A DNA stretch of 64,000 nt, from assembly GCF_000422325.1 (NCBI RefSeq), contig NZ_AULO01000008.1:310001-374000 (forward strand), in the 5' to 3' direction. The notes below the pieces were generated by a model. That model made no database searches. It was not told the DNA's origin and worked only from the letters and a program-made list of their open reading frames with translations. Below are positions 26,411 to 35,251 of the stretch, piece by piece; the stretch's first letter is position 1, and every line of letters begins with the position of its first letter. Source of the stretch: Marinospirillum minutulum DSM 6287 (lineage in GTDB: Bacteria > Pseudomonadota > Gammaproteobacteria > Pseudomonadales > Halomonadaceae). A program made the translations under genes and the position numbers.

Positions 26411-27390
26411 GCAGTGAAATAAACGATAAGCTTCATAAATCCATGGCGAGCATCTACCTAGCCTTAGGTTTAGGGTTGGGTGCCTTTGCTTTGCAAGTTT
26501 ATTTATCGGGTTATTATGAAGCCATTCTTTTACCTACCCTGCTAACACCTATTTTCTGTGCTCTGAGTATCTGGCGTTGGCATACAGCCAATCGCTACAC
26601 TCATGACCCAGCAGCAATAACAGCCCTGTTAGCCTTGGGTTTATTTTTATTATTGCAGCCAGAAACCTCAGCGAATATTACCCAATGGCACTGGATAGCA
26701 CTCAGTTACCCCTTATTAGCTTTTTACCTCTTACCTACTGCTTTTTCTTTAGCTTTTAGCCTCTTATTACTGGCTGGTTTACTCCACTTAAGACTGGATA
26801 ATCACGCTTTTGAGCAGTTGTTAACTTTTTCTTGTCAGTTTTTATTGTTGATGTCGATTGCTTGTTTTTACACTATTTCTAACCGACTAAAAACCAAGCA
26901 GCTAGAACAGTTAGTAGGCATAGATAAAGTCACACATTTTTTTAATGCGCGTCATTTAAAAATAAGGCTAAATGCTGAAGTAAGCCGTGCAAGAGCCACA
27001 CAAAAGCCCTTAGCTTTGCTTTTAGTTGAGTTACACCAGTATCCAGAAATACAAAAAGAATTAGGGCAATTAGTTGCCAATAATTTTATTCGTGAAGCCA
27101 GTAAAATATGCAAATTTAATTGCCGTACTGGTGATGAAGCCTACCGCTACGATGCGCAAACCCTACTACTATTAATTCCCAATACCACTATTAATGGTGC
27201 ACTGGTACTTAGGTCTAGGCTTTACCAACATCTGCTGCAAGAACTGACTAATGATGTAGGCCCTCTTGATGTCAGCATTACACCCCTTGAGCTACAAATA
27301 GGAGAGCAGGTTGCTGATTTAGAAAGGCGCATTGCTAACAGTTGCTACCACTCTTTAAGTGAGCGAGTAGAAGATAATTTAAACAGCTAG
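26407..27390 (+). CDS. Membrane protein with degenerate GGDEF domain (second of tandem pair)
   Basis: A 327-residue paralogue of the preceding protein: about six transmembrane helices to residue 157, with the same YPLLAFYLLP motif (101-110), then a GGDEF-like domain from about residue 166. The opening GIDKVTHFFNARHL and the strand PLALLLVELHQY are recognisable, but the active-site loop reads DAQTL (249-253) within YRYDAQTLLLLIPNT instead of GGDEF. It is predicted to be catalytically dead. The ATGA overlap with the first gene suggests equimolar synthesis and perhaps a heteromeric complex. The partner pathway is unknown. Confidence 0.72.
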   Translation: MSSEINDKLHKSMASIYLALGLGLGAFALQVYLSGYYEAILLPTLLTPIFCALSIWRWHTANRYTHDPAAITALLALGLFLLLQPETSANITQWHWIALSYPLLAFYLLPTAFSLAFSLLLLAGLLHLRLDNHAFEQLLTFSCQFLLLMSIACFYTISNRLKTKQLEQLVGIDKVTHFFNARHLKIRLNAEVSRARATQKPLALLLVELHQYPEIQKELGQLVANNFIREASKICKFNCRTGDEAYRYDAQTLLLLIPNTTINGALVLRSRLYQHLLQELTNDVGPLDVSITPLELQIGEQVADLERRIANSCYHSLSERVEDNLNS

Positions 27391-27393
27391 CCT

Positions 27394-28014
27394 TTAAGAC
27401 TCGCCCCATTTGGCAACCAGCTGCTGATCTAAACCTAAATGATCCATCACTCTAGCCACTACAAAATCAATTAAATCTTCAACGCTTTTAGGCTGGTGAT
27501 AAAACCCTGGGCTGGCAGGCATAATCACTGCACCCATCTGCGCTAGTTTTAACATGTGTTCTAGATGAACCTGATGCAGCGGCATTTCTCGGGTAACTAA
27601 AATGAGTTGACGTTTTTCCTTTAAAGCCACATCACCAGCCCGTTCAATTAAGTTATTGCTAGCACCGGTTGCTAGGGCAGAAAGGGTGCCGCCAGAACAA
27701 GGGCAAACCACCATGCTAGAAGCTGCGCCTGAACCAGAAGCCGCTGGTGCAAACCAGTCTTCACGGCCATAGGCTTTAACTTTTCCTGCTAGGTGTGCAT
27801 AACGCTCGCTGAGTTGCTCGGTTAGTTTGTCGGCATTAGCGGGTAGTTTTTCGGGTGTTTCTACTTCTATTACTAGGTGCGCAGCCTTAGAGATTAACAA
27901 ATCAACAGCACAGTTTTGCGCTAACAAACACTCTAATAAGCGCAAACCGTACTGCACACCCGTTGCACCAGTAATGGCTAGAGTAACTCTTTTTTGCTGC
28001 TTGTCTGTGCTCAT
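27394..28014 (-). CDS. ubiX: Flavin prenyltransferase UbiX
   Basis: A 206-residue flavoprotein that prenylates FMN to make the cofactor of the UbiD decarboxylase in ubiquinone synthesis. Diagnostic segments are LAITGATGVQYG, the VVCPCSGGTLSALATG block, LVTREMPLHQVHLEHM, and PASPGFYHQPKS. Its ATG overlaps the mpl stop by four bases (ATGA). It converges with the GGDEF-like genes three bases away. Confidence 0.95.
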   Translation of the reverse strand: MSTDKQQKRVTLAITGATGVQYGLRLLECLLAQNCAVDLLISKAAHLVIEVETPEKLPANADKLTEQLSERYAHLAGKVKAYGREDWFAPAASGSGAASSMVVCPCSGGTLSALATGASNNLIERAGDVALKEKRQLILVTREMPLHQVHLEHMLKLAQMGAVIMPASPGFYHQPKSVEDLIDFVVARVMDHLGLDQQLVAKWGES

Positions 28015-29405
28015 TCTTCTGCTGCCCTAATGGTTAATGCCTGCATTATTTCTTGGTGCAAACCGCCAAAACTACCGTTGCTCATTAAAACTACCCAATC
28101 TTTAGGTTTTACTTCGGCAAGCAAAGCGGCTTTAAGTTCGGCTAGTTCAGTAAAAGATTGGCCTACCTTTAGTTCGGCAGGTGACCAGCTCATTTTGGGC
28201 GATTGATACCAATAAACAGCATCGGCTAATTCAACACTGGCAGGTAAAGCGGCACGCAAAGTACCCAGCTGCATGGTATTGGAACGAGGTTCAATAACGG
28301 CAATTAATCGCCCTTTACAGCCTGGGCGTGCGCCTTCTAAGGTAGTGGCTATAGCGGTTGGGTGGTGGGCAAAATCATCATAAACCTGCACGTCTGCCAC
28401 TTCACCTAATAATTCCATGCGGCGCTTAACACTTAAAAAGCTACCCAGTGACTCTAAGGCCTTGGCTGGCTCTACACCTACATGCCTAGCCGCAGCTAAA
28501 GCTGCTAAGGCATTATTAATATTGTGTTCACCTGTGAGTGTCCAATTAACTTCACCTAGGTACTCACCTTTTAAATAGACTTGAAAAGATGAACCAGCCG
28601 CATCTTTTTTAACTGCCTGCCAGTCCGCATTTTCACCACCTAGGGTTTCTTGTTCGCTCCAACAGCCTTTGGCAATCACCGTTTGTAATGCGCTATCAGC
28701 TTGTGGATAAATCACTCGCCCGTTGGCAGGCAATAAACGCATCACATGGTGAAACTGGGTTTGAATAGCTGCTAAGTCAGGAAAAATATCAGCATGATCA
28801 AACTCAAGGTTATTAAGCACTAGGGTACGTGGTTGGTAGTGCACAAATTTAGAACGCTTATCAAAAAAAGCCGTATCGTATTCATCGGCTTCAATAACAA
28901 AAAAATCCGTGCCGCCTAAACGTGCAGGTATGCCAAAGTTAGCCGGCACACCGCCAATTAAAAAACCTGGGTTCATACCGGCATCTTCTAATAACCAAGC
29001 TAGCATACTAGCTGTGGTGGTTTTGCCGTGTGTTCCGGCAACGGCTAACACCCAGCGCCAGCGTTCTTGGCCTTGGGCTAGTTCATCTTTGGGTGTTTTT
29101 CCACGTAGCAGATAATCATGCAGCCATTGGGGGCCGGAGGTATAAGGCAGTTTAGCTTCTAACAGGGCTTCAACACAGGGTTGACCACGGCTCATAACAT
29201 TGCCAACGATTACTAAGTCTGGGTTAAAATCTTCAGGGTTATAATCAAAACCCTCGTGCAACTGAATGCCAGCCGCCTGCAACTGATCACTCATGGGCGG
29301 ATAAACCTGTTGGTCTGAGCCACTCACGCTATAGCCCATTTCTCTAGCTAAAATAGCCAAAGATCCCATAAAAGTACCGCAAATACCTAAAAAGTGCAGG
29401 TGCAT
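28011..29405 (-). CDS. mpl: UDP-N-acetylmuramate:L-alanyl-gamma-D-glutamyl-meso-DAP ligase
   Basis: A 464-residue Mur-ligase-family enzyme that attaches recycled tripeptide to UDP-MurNAc, a step of peptidoglycan recycling. Features are the start MHLHFLGICGTFMG, the ATP-binding AGTHGKTTTASML and the VYDDFAHHPTAI motif. The ampG-like permease gene at 35-36 kb could supply recycled muropeptides. It is translationally coupled to ubiX. Confidence 0.96.
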   Translation of the reverse strand: MHLHFLGICGTFMGSLAILAREMGYSVSGSDQQVYPPMSDQLQAAGIQLHEGFDYNPEDFNPDLVIVGNVMSRGQPCVEALLEAKLPYTSGPQWLHDYLLRGKTPKDELAQGQERWRWVLAVAGTHGKTTTASMLAWLLEDAGMNPGFLIGGVPANFGIPARLGGTDFFVIEADEYDTAFFDKRSKFVHYQPRTLVLNNLEFDHADIFPDLAAIQTQFHHVMRLLPANGRVIYPQADSALQTVIAKGCWSEQETLGGENADWQAVKKDAAGSSFQVYLKGEYLGEVNWTLTGEHNINNALAALAAARHVGVEPAKALESLGSFLSVKRRMELLGEVADVQVYDDFAHHPTAIATTLEGARPGCKGRLIAVIEPRSNTMQLGTLRAALPASVELADAVYWYQSPKMSWSPAELKVGQSFTELAELKAALLAEVKPKDWVVLMSNGSFGGLHQEIMQALTIRAAEE

Positions 29406-29623
29406 AATTGAGCTCGTTTTACCTAGTTATTAAAAAACTTTTAGAGTTTACCACTGCCACTATTAAAAGTGGTTCTATCAGGTGCAAGTCTTTATGCACA
29501 GACTAGTTAAATCCGTTAGAATAACACCAATTTTAAACCTTAATTATTTAAAGACCTCTGAATTGCGCTACCAACCTGCGTATTTAGTGGCTTCTTATTA
29601 ACCTAGTAGGAGCTTTTCTGACA

Positions 29624-30883
29624 ATGAGTAAGCAAAATGCTTTTTATGCCCAGTCTGGCGGTGTAACCGCTGTAATTAATGCAAGTGCCTGTGGTGTAAT
29701 TCAAACTGCACGTAAGCACAGTGACTCTATTGGCACTGTTTATGCTGGTCGTAACGGTATTCTTGGCGCTTTAACAGAAGAGCTAATAGACACTTCAGCC
29801 TTATCTGACGAAACCGTTGCTGCTCTACGCCACACGCCAGGTGGTGCTTTTGGTTCTTGTCGTTATAAGCTAAAAGATGTTGATACCCACCGCGCACAAT
29901 ATGAGCGCTTAATTGAAGTGTTTAAAGCACACAATATTGGTTACTTCTTCTATAACGGTGGTAACGACTCCGCAGATACCTGCTTAAAAATTGCTCAACT
30001 TGCAGAATCCATTGGCTACCCTTTAAAAGCCGTCCACGTTCCTAAAACGGTTGATAACGACCTACCCATTACTGATAACTGCCCTGGCTTTGGTTCCGTT
30101 GCTAAATACATAGCGGTTTCTACTAAAGAAGCGGCTATGGATATCGAATCCATGAGCGCAACCTCTACCAAGGTTTTTATTCTTGAAGTAATGGGTCGTC
30201 ATGCTGGTTGGATAGCCGGTGCAGGTGGCTTAGCTGGTGAAGGCGAAGGTTCAGCACCGCATTTAATTATCTTCCCTGAAATTCCTTTTGATCGTGGCAC
30301 AGTCATGGCACGCATTGATGACTGTGTTAAAAAGTTTGGCTACTGCGTTATTGTTGTTTCTGAAGGTGCTCGTTATTCCGATGGTAGCTTCTTAGCCGAT
30401 GCTGGCACAACAGATGCATTTGGTCATAAACAACTCGGTGGTGTTGCGCCTTCTTTGGCTGCCATGGTTAAAGAAGACTTAGGTTATAAATACCACTGGG
30501 CAGTTGCAGACTACTTACAACGCTCGGCACGTCACCTAGCTTCTGCAACTGACGTTGAACAAGCCTATGCTGTAGGTAAAGCAGCGGTTGAGTTTGCTCT
30601 GGCAGGTAAAACCTCGGTTATGCCAGCAATTATGCGTACCAGTGAAAGCCCTTACACTTGGGAAATTGGTGAAGCGCCTTTATCTAAAATTGCTAATGCT
30701 GAAAAGTTTATGCCGCGTGACTATATTACGCCCGATGGCTTTGGTATTAGTGATTTGGGTCGCAAATATTTCACACCACTAATTCAAGGTGAAGACTACC
30801 CTCCTTATAAAGATGGGATGCCTGTTTATGTGAAGTTGCAGCATAAGCTAGTTGAAAAAAAGCTAGGTGATTTTGAACCCTAG
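29624..30883 (+). CDS. pfp: Pyrophosphate-dependent 6-phosphofructokinase
   Basis: A 419-residue phosphofructokinase of the PPi-using clade: the phosphate-donor loop reads YNGGNDS (GGND at 112-115 rather than the GGDG of ATP enzymes), and the catalytic segment is PKTVDNDLP (Lys141), both typical of PPi-PFK. It would interconvert fructose 6-phosphate and fructose 1,6-bisphosphate reversibly, so it can serve glycolysis and gluconeogenesis. It stands alone with its own terminator. Bases 29406-29623 upstream hold only a promoter region; GGAG lies 11 bases before the ATG. Confidence 0.88.
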   Translation: MSKQNAFYAQSGGVTAVINASACGVIQTARKHSDSIGTVYAGRNGILGALTEELIDTSALSDETVAALRHTPGGAFGSCRYKLKDVDTHRAQYERLIEVFKAHNIGYFFYNGGNDSADTCLKIAQLAESIGYPLKAVHVPKTVDNDLPITDNCPGFGSVAKYIAVSTKEAAMDIESMSATSTKVFILEVMGRHAGWIAGAGGLAGEGEGSAPHLIIFPEIPFDRGTVMARIDDCVKKFGYCVIVVSEGARYSDGSFLADAGTTDAFGHKQLGGVAPSLAAMVKEDLGYKYHWAVADYLQRSARHLASATDVEQAYAVGKAAVEFALAGKTSVMPAIMRTSESPYTWEIGEAPLSKIANAEKFMPRDYITPDGFGISDLGRKYFTPLIQGEDYPPYKDGMPVYVKLQHKLVEKKLGDFEP

Positions 30884-30914
30884 GTTATAGAGAAGGTAAC
30901 ACCTTAAGAAAAGC

Positions 30915-30950
30915 AAAAGGCCGCAAATATTTATTTAGCGGCCTTTTTTT
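30915..30950. terminator. Bidirectional terminator after pfp and acpS
   Basis: AAAAGGCCGC and GCGGCCTTTT form a 10-bp stem around a 13-base AT-rich loop, with T runs on both strands. It separates the convergent pfp and acpS genes. Confidence 0.85.
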
Positions 30951-30967
30951 ATTAAGCATTTGGTTAA

Positions 30968-31345
30968 CTAGCCTTCTAATACAACAAAGGCTAAAGCCAT
31001 TTCTTTTTCATCGGTAATAGTAAGGTGAACAGTTTTTACACCCTTGGCACTGGCTAGCTCAGCAGCTTTACCAGTCAGTACCATAATAGGCTTGCCTAGT
31101 TCATCATTACTAACTTGCATGTCTTGCCAACTTAAACCACTTCGCAAACCCGTACCTAGTGCTTTAAGCAGGGCTTCTTTAGCTGCAAAACGCTTGGCTA
31201 AAAAAGCTGCTTGACTGGCTGCCTGCTGCATTGCTTCCTGCTCTTTAGTTGTAAGTAGCCGCTGCGTTATAGCAGTGGCTCGTCTTTGTAAAATTGCAGT
31301 AAAGCGTTCTATTTTGGCTAGATCGGTACCAATTCCAATAATCAT
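30968..31345 (-). CDS. acpS: Holo-[acyl-carrier-protein] synthase
   Basis: A 125-residue phosphopantetheinyl transferase that activates ACP. It begins MIIGIGTDLAKIERF (the conserved Asp and Glu metal ligands) and contains AKRFAAKEALLKALGTG. Its ATG shares one base with the yajQ stop (TAATG). In many relatives acpS follows pdxJ directly; here more than 5 kb and rfaH intervene. Confidence 0.96.
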   Translation of the reverse strand: MIIGIGTDLAKIERFTAILQRRATAITQRLLTTKEQEAMQQAASQAAFLAKRFAAKEALLKALGTGLRSGLSWQDMQVSNDELGKPIMVLTGKAAELASAKGVKTVHLTITDEKEMALAFVVLEG

Positions 31346-31830
31346 TAGTCGCGAAAATTAATGTACTGAAGCGGCATATCTAACTCTGCACCACGTAACA
31401 AAGCCATTACCTGTTGCAAATCATCACGTTTTTTACCGGTGACTCTTACCTGTTCGCCTTGTATCTGGGCTTGTACTTTTATTTTGGAGTCTTTAATCAT
31501 TTTAACAATTTTTTTGGCCAAGTCCGTTTCTATACCTTCACGCAACTTTACAGGCATACGTGCTTTTTTATTGGCTTCTTCTACCTTGCCTTCTTCCATA
31601 CAAGCGGCATCTATACCCTTGCGTATCAATTCTGCTTGAAGTATTTCTAACAGCTGTTTTACTTGGAACTCTACTTCAGCATGTAAAATGACTTCATTGT
31701 TTCCTGTTAACTCAAAACGCGCATCAACACCTTTAAAGTCAAAGCGGTTTCCTACCAAGCGATTAGCTTGATCCACTGCGTTGGTTACTTGGTGTTTATC
31801 TAACTCAGAGACCACATCAAAGGATGGCAT
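31345..31830 (-). CDS. yajQ: YajQ family nucleotide-binding protein
   Basis: A 161-residue YajQ/DUF520 protein: it begins MPSFDVVSELDKHQVTNAVD and contains NRFDFKGVDARFEL and the closing ALLRGAELDMPLQYINFRD. Members bind nucleotides, and one in Xanthomonas was reported to bind cyclic di-GMP. Function here is not certain. It is co-transcribed with acpS by a one-base overlap. Confidence 0.93.
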   Translation of the reverse strand: MPSFDVVSELDKHQVTNAVDQANRLVGNRFDFKGVDARFELTGNNEVILHAEVEFQVKQLLEILQAELIRKGIDAACMEEGKVEEANKKARMPVKLREGIETDLAKKIVKMIKDSKIKVQAQIQGEQVRVTGKKRDDLQQVMALLRGAELDMPLQYINFRD

Positions 31831-31922
31831 GACAACTCCTATAACTAAAAAATAATAATTATGCTACCTAGTATAACCCTAGTCGCATCAAAGCTGATAA
31901 CTTGTTGCAGCTTAAGATGCTT

Positions 31923-31939
31923 GGCGGTAAGGTAGCGCC
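31923..31939 (+). promoter_or_regulatory. ops-like element in the rfaH leader
   Basis: GGCGGTAAGGTAGCGCC begins with the first seven bases of the ops element (GGCGGTAG...) and forms a small hairpin (GGCG/CGCC). RfaH is recruited by ops, so this may mark self-recruitment, but the match is partial. Confidence 0.3.
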
Positions 31940-31957
31940 TCAAGTTTTGGAGTCGAT

Positions 31958-32446
31958 ATGGCAGAACGTAGTTGGTATGCAATTCAATGCAAGGCAAAAG
32001 AATCTTTTCGGGCCGCTGAGAATTTACATAATCAGGGTTTTGAAGTTTTTCACCCTTTTATTGAAGTTGAAAAAATACGCGCAGGCAAGTTAAAGCTAAT
32101 AGAGGAACCTTTATTTCCCTATTATTTGTTTATTTATTTAAGTGATGCAACAGATAACTGGCGGCCTATACGTTCAACACGCGGGGTGCTTAAAATGCTG
32201 GCCTTTGGAAGTACACCAGTAAAAATTCCTGAAAGCCTAATTGAACAGCTAAAAAAACGCATTCAGCCCACACCTGAAAAGGTATTTAAAGCAGGCGATC
32301 AAGTATTAATAGAAGAAGGGCCTTTTAAAGGCTTGCAAGCTATTTTTGCAACCAAAAAAGGTGACGAAAGGGTAATTCTGCTGCTTAATCTACTACAAAA
32401 ACAACAGCGTATAGAAATGGCTACTCGCGCTGTTCGGCCTCTTTAA
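31958..32446 (+). CDS. rfaH: Transcription antiterminator RfaH (NusG paralogue)
   Basis: A 162-residue NusG-family protein. The N-terminal NGN domain begins SWYAIQCKAKE and contains PLFPYYLFIYL and RSTRGVLKMLAFG, typical of RfaH rather than NusG; a KOW domain (FKAGDQVLIEEGPFKGLQAIF) follows. RfaH suppresses pausing and termination in long surface-polysaccharide or other horizontally acquired operons and helps recruit ribosomes. GGAG lies five bases before the ATG. The 3' end overlaps the convergent panE end by 26 bases. Confidence 0.9.
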   Translation: MAERSWYAIQCKAKESFRAAENLHNQGFEVFHPFIEVEKIRAGKLKLIEEPLFPYYLFIYLSDATDNWRPIRSTRGVLKMLAFGSTPVKIPESLIEQLKKRIQPTPEKVFKAGDQVLIEEGPFKGLQAIFATKKGDERVILLLNLLQKQQRIEMATRAVRPL

Positions 32447-33341
32447 TTGCTAAATAAAGGGCTTGATGCGCTTTAAGTTCTAACTTAAGTGCTTTCGCCG
32501 CTTTTAAAAGCGTGCCTGTTATATAATCGATTTCTGTTTTTTTGCCCGCAGTTATATCTTGCAACATGGATGAACGATTCGCTGCGGTTGATAAAATCAC
32601 CTGCTCCACTCTATTCACCAATCCACCTGTGGGCTCTTCTATTCCTAGGCGCTTAAATACTTGCAGAATTTCGGCACATAAAGCATCAACCTGTGGTTTG
32701 TTTTCTCGGCTAGCAAGCGCACCATTTTCTACACCCTTGAGCGCAGTTAAAGGGTTTATCACTGCATTAACGGCTAACTTATGCCATAAAACTGGGCGAA
32801 GGGGTTCAACAACCTCTGCGGTTAAGCCTGCTATTGTTAGGCGGCTAGCCCAACGTGCAGCAGCTTCTTTTGCTACACCACACCACCGACCAAGCTGTGT
32901 ATTACCCTTGGCGGCATGAACTACACCCCCTGATTTTTCTAGGTAAGCACCTTCTGTCACACTAGCGGCTAACAAGGTTTGTTTGGGTGTTAATAAATCG
33001 GCAACCTCTGCCTGACTACCCATGCCATTTTGTAGCATTAAAATTTCTGCATCTTCAACTAGGCAGCTTTGCCAGTTTTTTAAGGCTGTAGCTGCCTGCC
33101 CTGCTTTAGTGGCTAAAATTAGCTGTTGAATTTTAATTTCACTGGTCGGTTCGCTTCTAACTCTAACAAACACCCGCTTAGCTAAAGCTGCTTCACCTTC
33201 GCGCAGTGTAACTCCTAGGTTTAAAGCTGAAGCTTGGCTAGGTTTTACTAATAAACAAACCGTTTTACCAGTGCGTGCTAGCCGAGTGGCATAAAGTAAA
33301 CCTAAAGCGCCTGCGCCTAGAACATAGGTAACCTGTTCCAT
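32421..33341 (-). CDS. panE: 2-dehydropantoate 2-reductase
   Basis: A 306-residue NADPH-dependent enzyme making pantoate for pantothenate and CoA. The NADP-binding motif VLGAGALGLLYATRLA is at the N-terminus; the catalytic lysine lies in LWHKLAVNAVINPLTAL, and the SSMLQDITAGKKTEIDYI block is diagnostic. It starts two bases after the unknown 635-residue gene ends. Confidence 0.93.
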   Translation of the reverse strand: MEQVTYVLGAGALGLLYATRLARTGKTVCLLVKPSQASALNLGVTLREGEAALAKRVFVRVRSEPTSEIKIQQLILATKAGQAATALKNWQSCLVEDAEILMLQNGMGSQAEVADLLTPKQTLLAASVTEGAYLEKSGGVVHAAKGNTQLGRWCGVAKEAAARWASRLTIAGLTAEVVEPLRPVLWHKLAVNAVINPLTALKGVENGALASRENKPQVDALCAEILQVFKRLGIEEPTGGLVNRVEQVILSTAANRSSMLQDITAGKKTEIDYITGTLLKAAKALKLELKAHQALYLAIKEAEQRE

Positions 33342-33343
33342 CT

Positions 33344-35251
33344 TTAACTTAACTCCTGCCTTGCTTTAATTAGTGCTCTATACCAGTCGCGCTTGGGTGC
33401 AACTACCAGTGGTGGACGTAAACTTAAAAAACTAACTGGGGTGTTTACCGTGTTGGTTTCATAATTAGATAACATTTCTAGCATCTGCGGTCTTGCACCA
33501 TAGGCATCAACCAAGAAGTCACGTGCTTCTTCGGTTAAATCGACTCGGTAGTGCTTTACTAAGGCTACCGCTAGTCTTTCTGCCGCATGACTCATATCTT
33601 GTTGCACTTCACGTGCCATAGCAGAGCCTAAAGCAGCTTTTTCTGCTGCACTCATATCCGGTTCTAAACCACCTAAGTAAGAAGCATTGGTGGCATTTAG
33701 GCCTCTTTGGATAGCCGGTCGGGATAGATGAATATAAGGCTCTAAAGCAAGTGCGACTTCAACCGCTAATTGTCGAGCGCCTTCAAGTGTTAAAGGGCGT
33801 GAACGCCCATCGCGGCGAGTAAAAAAGCGCCGCCCTCGTTTTTCAAGTTGTTCACCATGTAAATATTCTACTAGGTGCTGACACACAGCGACTTTTTGTT
33901 CATCCGACAAAGACACTATACGCTCGATAATGCGCAAACCACTGCGGCCTGGCCCTAACCTTAACTGGCTTTCTTCATCACTAAACCGATCGGCTAGTTT
34001 ATTCCAGTTTTTAGAAGCATCCAACAAGCCAACATGGGCTCGACCTAATTGCTGATAGCCCAAGCGTGCCGCTTTATATAGGTTTAATGATTTGGCTAAT
34101 ACTTCTGCTTTACTACGTAATTCTGAGGGGCTAGCTAGCTTTCCTTGATTAGAGAGTTCAACTAGTTCTAATACATCACTAGCTATTTGGTCCATGATTT
34201 CTTCAATGCCGCCAATAAGTTCATGGGCAGACGTTCCATAGGGCAGTTGTTCGTGTGTTGCTTCATCGGTTTCTACCAAAAAGCCTGCTAAAGCACGAAT
34301 ACGGTTACTACCACTGGCTTGAGCAATGCGGTAATGACTGCGTTTTTCTTCTAGCTGATCAATGGCTCTGGCTAGCTTCCATTTACCTGAATAGCTAAAG
34401 ATCAACATAGGAATTTCACGGCCATTAATTAACTCAAAGGCCAAAATTAGCATTTCTTCGACATCCTGCAGGGTCATTAACAGCAGGTTATCTTCTTCAA
34501 TTGCCGCTAGCACACGCTCGATAAAGTACTCATCACGTGGCACACCTTTTTCTAACTGGGGGGCTTCGCCGCTAAAGCGCTCTCTTAATACACTGGTTGC
34601 TTCGGGTGAAGCTTCATTTAGCCATTGTAGTGCTGTTTCTATACGTTCACGGTGTTGGCGATTTAAGTCTCTAACGCGGGAATATAAGCCAGCTCGGCGG
34701 TAGGTTTCAATACGCCCTAGAATTTTTGCTAACTCACTATCGCCTGTTAATTCTTGGGCAGCAAAGGCAACCCCATCAGGCGTTAACTCGATACGCCGCA
34801 AAAGCTGCAAGGCTGCTTCTCTCGGTCTTACTTCTTCTTCGTGGCTTTCAACAATTAAATCCCTTACCGCTAAAATAAGGTCTGCCAGCTTGTCGATAAC
34901 TTCTGTTACATCCTGTTGTGCTTGTTCAGCAACATGACCGCGTGTCATGTCATAAACAACCTTGGCAAAAAAGGCAATTAAACCCGACAAAACCGTAAAG
35001 GTGAAAAAATAAAGCAGGGTTTGTACTGGCGGTACCTTGCCATAGGCTAGGTAAAAACCACCCAAGAGTCCCAACATGGTAACTGGGCCGGCAGTCCACA
35101 TAATGCCTAAAATAGTGCGTGTCCAGTGTATTCTATGCACTACCTGACTAATGCGCTCTATCTGTTCATTACCTTCACGCTCAAGCGAAACCCTAGCTCT
35201 TAAATCACTAAGATCATTCTTATTGCGTGACCCAAACAGGCGTTTAATCAT
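33344..35251 (-). CDS. Conserved-looking membrane protein of unknown function (635 aa)
   Basis: I do not recognise this family. The N-terminus is charged, then two transmembrane helices lie at about residues 48-70 and 78-102 (LGIMWTAGPVTMLGLLGGFYLAYG; LLYFFTFTVLSGLIAFFAKVVYDM, each about 20-24 residues). The remaining 530 or so residues are almost entirely alpha-helical, rich in Glu, Arg, Leu and Ala, without catalytic motifs that I can identify. Coiled coil is likely between residues 105 and 210. Its ATG shares a base with the AmpG-like stop (TAATG), and panE follows two bases later, so all three are probably one transcript. A structural or regulatory envelope role is only a guess. Confidence 0.6.
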   Translation of the reverse strand: MIKRLFGSRNKNDLSDLRARVSLEREGNEQIERISQVVHRIHWTRTILGIMWTAGPVTMLGLLGGFYLAYGKVPPVQTLLYFFTFTVLSGLIAFFAKVVYDMTRGHVAEQAQQDVTEVIDKLADLILAVRDLIVESHEEEVRPREAALQLLRRIELTPDGVAFAAQELTGDSELAKILGRIETYRRAGLYSRVRDLNRQHRERIETALQWLNEASPEATSVLRERFSGEAPQLEKGVPRDEYFIERVLAAIEEDNLLLMTLQDVEEMLILAFELINGREIPMLIFSYSGKWKLARAIDQLEEKRSHYRIAQASGSNRIRALAGFLVETDEATHEQLPYGTSAHELIGGIEEIMDQIASDVLELVELSNQGKLASPSELRSKAEVLAKSLNLYKAARLGYQQLGRAHVGLLDASKNWNKLADRFSDEESQLRLGPGRSGLRIIERIVSLSDEQKVAVCQHLVEYLHGEQLEKRGRRFFTRRDGRSRPLTLEGARQLAVEVALALEPYIHLSRPAIQRGLNATNASYLGGLEPDMSAAEKAALGSAMAREVQQDMSHAAERLAVALVKHYRVDLTEEARDFLVDAYGARPQMLEMLSNYETNTVNTPVSFLSLRPPLVVAPKRDWYRALIKARQELS

